Position numbers and translations under genes: made by a program. Under the pieces are notes generated by a model. The model saw nothing but the letters and a program-made list of their open reading frames with translations. It ran no database searches and had not been told where the DNA came from. From Alligator mississippiensis (taxonomy: Eukaryota; Chordata; Crocodylia; Alligatoridae), in assembly GCF_030867095.1 (NCBI RefSeq), contig NC_081824.1, positions 85,270,382 through 85,334,381 of the forward strand: 64,000 nt of DNA, in the 5' to 3' direction. Below, piece by piece: positions 57,790-64,000 of this stretch (the first letter of the stretch is position 1; each line of letters starts with the position of its first letter).

Positions 57790-58630
57790 CAGTGGTTTTA
57801 TGGCACCTGCTCCCTCTGTTAACCTCAGTGTTGCACAGTTGATAAGGGCCTTCTTCCTTTTTAATCATGTTTTCTACATAATTAAATTTATTTATAATAG
57901 CTGTTCTTTACTTCAGCTGTACTACTTCTGCTACTTTCTATTTGCCCTACAAGTTTATAGCCCTTCCTTCCCTTTTTAAGCAATCACTTTCATTAACATT
58001 ACAGAGGAGATGAAAGTAAGGGGTAACTGGTACTTAGCTTAGGCTGTACCTGTTTTTCCCAGGCCCAAGAAAAAGGATTTTATGTCCAAAAGCATGTCTA
58101 ACATCTCCAGTAACTAGAAAGTTGATCTAATAAAAGATACCAATCAAACAAATCTTGCTTCCATCATCCTTTCTGGTAGATGTGAGCAATTTTATTAAGA
58201 GGATTATAAAATAGTAAACTGAGTGTTACAAGTGCAGAATTAAGAGCATTAAAAATGAACATGAGGAGAAATGTTCTGGACCATAAGGCCATGACATAGT
58301 CTTCTATGAGAGCAAATGCAGCAATTATCGTTTAAAATTAGACTTGACAGAAGACAGGTAAATGTAGAAAATGAACTCTGTTACAGTGTACATAACCTTA
58401 GAGGTCTTTTCTATTGCTAATAGTCCATGAAGAACCAGATTTTACTAACAAATGGAGCAATGCCATGTAATAGTTTTGGGATGGGAAATTATCTTCCTAT
58501 TACATAGGTAATAATATTAGTCATAAAAAAACAGGATTTAAGACGCAGCCTGGTGCAAAGTTGGGAGGAAAATAGCATCCTTGGCACTTAGTCCACAGAC
58601 TTTTTAGGTGATCACTAATGCAGCCCCAGA
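57790..58630. other. Unassigned flank
   Basis: AT-rich, no coding frame. One reversed copy of the 'gatatcttttattagaccaac'-like motif lies at 58125-58155. Confidence 0.6.
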
Positions 58631-58639
58631 ATACAGGAC

Positions 58640-58770
58640 AACAGCTTGGTGAGGGGCAGGTCCTCTCAGCCAATCAGTGGTGAGGGGTGGGGCCACTGCT
58701 TCCTTGGCCAATCAGCAGGGAGGGGCTCCCTTCCTAGCTGGTTGGGAACCCTTCTCCTCCTGGCTATGCA
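58640..58770. repeat. CCAAT-containing repeat, second locus
   Basis: CCAATCAGTGGTGAGGGGTG (58670) and CCAATCAGCAGGGAGGGG (58708), 38 bp apart, match the units in PNISR intron 6. Confidence 0.55.
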
Positions 58771-59094
58771 CTGCCCTACTTCTAGGCACAGCCAATAGAA
58801 TTAGGAGGACAAATGATTGACATATTTCCACCAATTAACTGAAAACAGGACTTTACCATCTGTTCCTCATTTAAAAAGGGACAGGGGACAAAGGGTTTAA
58901 AAAGAGGACAGTTTGGTATAAAAAAGGAACAATGGCCACTCTAACTGGCTTGAATATGTATCACTTTTTCAGAATATACTTCTTCAGTTTGGATCTGTTA
59001 CCAGAAAGCTTACTCCATTCTGTCTGGTGCAACAGTCTCTTTGGCTGTACTGTCAGCCCAGTTTATATGAGACATTTGAGAGAGATAAGTGAAG

Positions 59095-60513
59095 TACAAG
59101 GTCATTGCGGGACCTCTGGCATGGCTTTACGAGCACTCATGGTGCTCTGGCGTGGTGCCAGAGGGTGGGAAAAGGGCCAGCGTGGTCCCTATTTTCAAAA
59201 AAGTGAGGAAGGAGGTCCCAGGAAACTATAAGCCAGTCAGTCTTACCTCAGTCCTGGGTAAGCTTTTTGAGAGAGTTATCCTGGCACATGTCTGTAAGGG
59301 GCCAGCAGGGGAGATTATGCTTAGGGGCAACCAACATGGGTTCATTAGAGGCAGGTCCTGTCAGACTAACCTGGTGGCCTTCTATGACCAGGTCACAAAA
59401 TCCTTAGATGCAGGGGTAGCAGTGGACATAGTCTTTCTGGACTTTAAGAAGGCCTTCGATACTGTCTCTCACCCCATTCTCATTAAAAAACTAAGGGACT
59501 GTGGCGTCAACAGTCAATTGAGTCACTCGTTTGGCTGGAGGGCCGCACCCAGAGAGTGGTGGTGGATGGGTCATTTTCGACCTGGAGGGATGTGGGCATG
59601 GGGTTCTGCAGGGCTCGGTCCTCAGCCTGCACTGTTCAACATCTTCATTAGTGACTTGGACGGGGGTGTAAAAAGCACCCTGTTCAAATTCACAGATGAC
59701 ACTAAGATGTGGGGAGAAGTGGGCATGCTAGAAGGGAGGAATAGGCTGCAATCAGATCTGGACAGGCTACAGGGGTGGGCAGATGAGAACAGGATAGGTT
59801 TCAACACTGACAAGTTACACCTGGGGAGGAAGAACCAGCAGCAGACCTACAGGCTGGGGAACTCCCTTCTCGTCAGTGCAGAGGCAGAAAAGGATCTTGG
59901 AGTCATTATTGATGCCAAAATGAACATGGGCCAACAGTGTGGGGAAGTGGTCAGGAAGGCCAACCATACCTTGTCGTGCATCCACAGATGCATCTCAAGC
60001 AGGTCAAAGGAGGTGATCCTCCCCCTCTGTGTGACCAGGCCACAGTTGGAGTACTACATCCATTTCTGGGCGCCGCACTTCAGGAGGGATGTGGACAACA
60101 TGGAGAGGGCCCAGAGGAGGGCCACCTGCATGATCAGGAGTCAGGTAGGCCCTACAAGGAGAGGTTAAGTGACCTGAACCTGTTCAGCCTCCACAAGAGA
60201 AGGCTGAGGGGGGATCCAGTGGCCATTTACAAACTAGTCAGGGGGGACCAGCAGGCATTGGGGGAGTCCCTGTTCCTCCGAGCAATACCAGGAGTGACTA
60301 GAAATAACAGTCACAGGCTGGCAGAGGGTAGATTTAGGCTAGATATCAGGAGGCGCTACTTCACTGTCAGGGCGGCTAGGATCTGGAACCAACTTCCAAG
60401 AGAAGTGGTGCTAGCTCCTACCTGGGGGGTCTTTAAGAGGAGGCTGGATGAACACCTCACCGGGGTCTTTTGACCCCAGTACTCTTTCCCATCTTCTGAC
60501 CCTACCAACTATG
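59095..60513 (+). pseudogene. CR1 LINE, 5'-truncated, frameshifted (copy 5)
   Basis: RT blocks [32 protein letters not shown] and an intact catalytic pair in FTDDTKMWGE (about 59690) are visible. Frames shift near 59510-59600 (the [10 protein letters not shown] block is broken, reading GSAGLGPQP), and again near 59995-60160. The C-terminus (RRYFTVRAARIWNQLPREVV) is in another frame to 60473. The 3' end is short, without a clear ATTCTATG tail. It is older than copies 2 and 4. Confidence 0.88.
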
Positions 60514-61318
60514 AAACAAACTGTAAGTGCTATTGTCATAAGTATGGTGTTGTATCGAGGAAAGCATTCTAGACATACATTTTAGTACTAAATTAACCCT
60601 GACTGCTACTGTACACAGGCTGATATACAATGGCTTATTGTTCTAACTGTTGGGATAAAAATAAGCAACCAACATTCAGTAAGCTTAGTAAAATGACCAA
60701 GAAGCCTCAATTTTCTGGGACATTCTCGAATATCAGGGCTGCATTTTGATCCTTCTCTGACATGGGACTCATATCTCAAATTTGAAAAAGTGGGACAGAC
60801 CAGTTCCAGGCAGAATCCTATTGTGTCTGCTGAGAAGACACAGCACAACCCTGTGAGAATGCAGCACTACACCATGGCAGCTATGATAAATAGCACTTGG
60901 GTAAACTATTTTTAGTTCTAGAATTCCATGGGGGATTCAGGACTGTGTCCCAGATTTTGCTCCCTGCAATTCGGTCACTTCAATGCTACCAAGAAAAATG
61001 AGGTAAGGGTAGCATTGCAGAGAATCCTTTCTCTCACTTCCCAACAGGCAAAGTGCCTGAATGCTCCCCATCCAGTCTCACAACTGTGCACAAAAGAGTG
61101 AATTACCTTCATAAATGAGCATCTTTACTTGGGAGACCAAAGAGGATTTCTGCCAGCCCAAAAAAGCCTACATGAGGAGGTCCCTCTGCATAATCTTTCA
61201 AAGCTAAGTTTATTATAAATCTTTTATACTCTCCCATTGAAAGTTCTCCAGCATTTCATAAAATGCCATCTACAGAATCCAATACAAGTCTACTGCTGTG
61301 ACTAAGTAACCTACAAAA

Positions 61319-61535
61319 AGGGCACATCTACACATTCATTAATGTGCCATAATTACAGCGCATTAAGTTTAGTACCTGTAATATCAGGTAGAGTAATACC
61401 TGGAATAACAGGTACTAAATGTGCCGTAATCAGCACTATTGCTCATTAGTGCAGATAAATGGTTTTAAAGTGATATTAATGCACATTAGACTAAGTCTAA
61501 TGTGCGTTAAATGTCTTCTGTAGATGCCCCCAAGA
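61319..61535. mobile_element. Palindromic MITE
   Basis: Ends GGGCACATCTACACATTCAT and, reversed, GGGGGCATCTACAGAAGACA. Internal palindromes: GCACATTAGACT (61481) with its complement (61494) around one base, and GTACCTGTAAT with ATAACAGGTAC. Fragments of the same family lie at 7545 and 8887. Confidence 0.75.
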
Positions 61536-62171
61536 TGTGGCACAATACTGTTTTCAGCAGTAGTGTTTGTTCAAGACTAGTTTTCTTGTTTTATTATGTT
61601 TAAATTAAGGTAATTTGAAGGAGGAGTACTTTCCACTTGCACCTGAAGCAAGAGGCCACTCTGGTCAAAACCTTCTTCATCACATCAGCAAACTATAACT
61701 GTGTTCAGTGATTTCTATAATTTGTTGTTCAACTACCTAACGTTGCTTAACAAATACACCTTATAGTAGCAGCAGCCAATTCTTAAGTGGTTTTGATAGT
61801 CTGCATCTTCTAGATAAAATGTAAAATTGATGACTTGACTACTTATGATCAACAATTTTTTAAATAGGGCTATTATCTCTAAGATACTTAACTTGAGACT
61901 GTGAACACAATCAAAATACAGTATTTACTACCACAAGTAGACTCACTGGTTTGAATGGTGCCACTTATATAAATCAAATGTATAGCTGGTAGCATCTCCA
62001 GGAATGTATATCATATACAAACTTTATATAATGGTGTTTTTTCTTTAACAAATTATTCATAAAATTTCTTTTACTCCATTTAAAAGTTAATTAATAGAAG
62101 TTCACTAGCAATCTAATAAACTAGCCCAATTTAAAAGGAAGTTTTATCAGAAGTTTAGAAAAATGGTAATG

Positions 62172-62590
62172 TAATGTTTAGTGGCCATGTGGGCTGTGTG
62201 GGCCATGCAGGGGGCACATGTGGGTCCTGTAAGGGGGGGGCTGTGGCCTTGAGGCAGGAAGCTGTGGCTCTATGGAGGGAGCTGTGGGGCCTGCAGTGGG
62301 GGGGGGGCAGTCTGTGTGCTAGGTGGTTGGGCTGTACCCTGTGGGGGGGGACAGGGGACCCACCCCTCCTGAGCAACACCCCCACAAACTCCCAAACACA
62401 GTCCTCCCACAATCCACCCACAACACCCACTTCCCCAAGCCACCCCCACAAACCCCTCACCCACATACCCAGCCACAAACTTCAAACCCCTGCACAAGCC
62501 CCACATCCCTCCAAACCTCACCCGCACAAACCCTACTCCCACCCACAAACTCCCCCAGCCTCCCCCACTAAATTGGTTTACACTTGTAAA
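62172..62590. repeat. G-rich then C-rich strand-biased repeat
   Basis: The left half is G-rich (runs of 7-9 G at 62235, 62300 and 62343). It switches at GGGACCCACCCCTCC (62354) to a long C/A-rich part with CCCCACAAACCC-like units to 62560. The same switch, GGAGACCCACCCCTCCC, occurs at 63148, so there are two related copies 0.8 kb apart. Confidence 0.6.
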
Positions 62591-63099
62591 TATATCAATA
62601 AAACATTGCCCAACTGATCTCTCTCTATATAGTGGCATTTCATTTTAATAGCAGAAGAACACTATTTTGGGTACTTTAATAGGAGAATTTGGGTTTCTTA
62701 TCAGAGTATTTGCAATTCCTAAACAGTGCAGGTTTTCATACTGCTGGGGCCAGCACAGGTGCTGGCCCCAGGCTTTAGCTTCCCCTGGCTGCAGATCCAG
62801 GAGGAGCTGGGCAGGGTAATTTTGCCCCAAGTGGCACAACTTGCCCCACACCAAAGTGCATGCTCAGGCACATGCAGTGAAGCATAAATCCCCAACACAG
62901 ATGTGTGCCGCTCCTATTTGAGCTGCTGCAAGCGCATGTGCCTGCATGTGTGGCCATGCCCTATGATTTACAACAACTGATGATGACTATGTGGTATATT
63001 CACCATGTCTAAATTTTCCAAATTTGTTTTATTCACACTTTGACCTAACTACATTTGTAGAATGTTAGCTGATGTGCGCTTTGTTTGAAAGAGGCAGCA

Positions 63100-63470
63100 C
63101 TAAACTGCAGGGGATGGGACTGTGGGCCATGTGGAGGGCAGGCGGGGGAGACCCACCCCTCCCAAGCAGTTCCCCCTCTCCCCACACCCACAGTCCCCTG
63201 CACCCACACAGCTGCCTCATTCCAATCCTCCCCACCCCCATTTCCTTACTTACCTGGGATGGAGCCTAGTCCCATCAGGCTGCAGCCTGCGCTGGTCCAG
63301 GCTGCCCCACACGCAGTGGCAGCGTGCTGCAGCATCAGGGAAAGGGGCAACTATAAAAACACTCTGGCCGGCTACCAGAGTGTCTGTTTGGAGGACCCCA
63401 GCCTCCGATTGCCTAAGGGCACAATCCTGGGCTGTGCCCTGCCCCATGTTTTTTCTGCGGGTTTTTTTTT
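63100..63470. repeat. Second copy of the G-to-C switching repeat
   Basis: GACTGTGGGCCATGTGGAGG, then GACCCACCCCTCCCAAGCAG and a C-rich CCACACCCACAG part. This is the order seen at 62195-62420. A GC-rich tail continues to about 63450. Confidence 0.5.
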
Positions 63471-63601
63471 AATATCAAATTTTGAGCCCATGCTGCAAAT
63501 ATGTAGCACAGAGAACGTTATTTTCTTCCTAGCGTGCCTCTTGTGGTGTCTCAAAGTGCTTTGAGATGTAGCAAAAGGCACATGCGGGCTCATTTGGATG
63601 C

Positions 63602-64000
63602 ACCCATAGGATGGAAAGGGACCTCCAGGGTCATCTAGTCTAATCCCCTGTATGAATGCAGAGATGCTAAATCTAAATCATTCCTGTCCCATGCTTATCT
63701 AGCCTCCTCTAGCACATCTCCAAAGAGGGAGATTTACTAGGCACTCTGTTCTACTGTTGTCTTGTTCTAACAATGAGGAAAAATTTGTGACATCTGATCC
63801 TGAAATCTATCTTTTTGCAATTTAAAGCCACTGCTTTGTGTCCTGCCCTCTGCAGCGAAGGAGAACAGTTTTTCTCTCTTTGCTGTGGCAGCCTTTCCAA
63901 TATTTCAAAACTGCTATCAAAACCCCAAATTTCTCCAAGCTAAGAATACCTAATTTTCTCAGCCTTTCCTCATGCAGCTTAACATCCAACCTCTTTTTTT
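63602..64000 (-). repeat. Old CR1 3' end, running out of the window
   Basis: GGATGGAAAGGGACCTCCAG, then TCATCTAGTCTAATCCCCTG, and further CAGCCTTTCCTCATGCAGCT at the window edge, are typical CR1 3' UTR motifs in reverse. It diverges clearly from copies 1-5. Confidence 0.7.

Noticed and set aside
53770-64000. 3' exons of USP45, expected upstream of PNISR on the minus strand
   Set aside because: I looked for the conserved C-terminal residues and a splice context and found none; the gene probably begins further right.

Overview
The window is vertebrate nuclear DNA: spliced genes with GT-AG introns, CpG-island promoters, many CR1 LINEs and many hAT-type MITEs. The young CR1 copies carry the 3' end style seen in crocodilian genomes (tail of tandem ATTCTATG-like units, a 'gtcggaagggacc' core), and the MITE-rich background fits too. 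A crocodilian is the best guess and a turtle the main alternative; this is inference, not a database match.

The main gene is PNISR (PNN-interacting serine/arginine-rich protein), complete on the minus strand. Its CpG-island promoter and a non-coding first exon lie near 51.2-51.45 kb. The ATG is in exon 2 (39081) and the stop in a tiny last coding exon (17093). I placed eleven coding exons at base resolution from splice signals and protein similarity. Joined, they give 2478 nt (825 codons plus stop), with reading phase matching at every junction. In human, PNISR sits between COQ3 and USP45, all on the same strand. A second CpG island at about 7.9-8.8 kb, with a good minus-strand splice donor after a short Arg-rich start, fits the first exon of COQ3. 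No further COQ3 exon and no USP45 exon was recognised.

Layout: 1-8464 is probable COQ3 intron 1, with a MITE, a fossil LINE, a GC-rich minisatellite element and a decayed CR1. 8465-8.8 kb is the probable COQ3 exon 1 and promoter. 8.8-16.8 kb is intergenic with almost nothing recognisable. 16.8-51.4 kb is PNISR. Its large introns 10 and 1 hold most of the insertions, including a CR1 with an uninterrupted 574-codon reverse-transcriptase frame. 51.4-64 kb is upstream flank, starting with two nested hAT-like elements right behind the promoter.

The most interesting material is non-genic. (1) A nested pair of hAT-like elements (51712-53761) lies directly upstream of PNISR. The outer one carries a 21-bp minisatellite whose units keep CpG near the island and show TpG/CpA at the same positions further away. 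(2) Several GC-rich non-autonomous elements each carry an internal minisatellite of a different period (about 21, 31, 40 and 50 bp). (3) Several MITEs have 8-bp target duplications with a central TA, the pattern described for Buster-type hAT transposases. (4) There are several fold-back MITE families. (5) There is a fossil reverse transcriptase of a clade different from CR1. I see no CRISPR array, tRNA, rRNA or bacterial-type feature.
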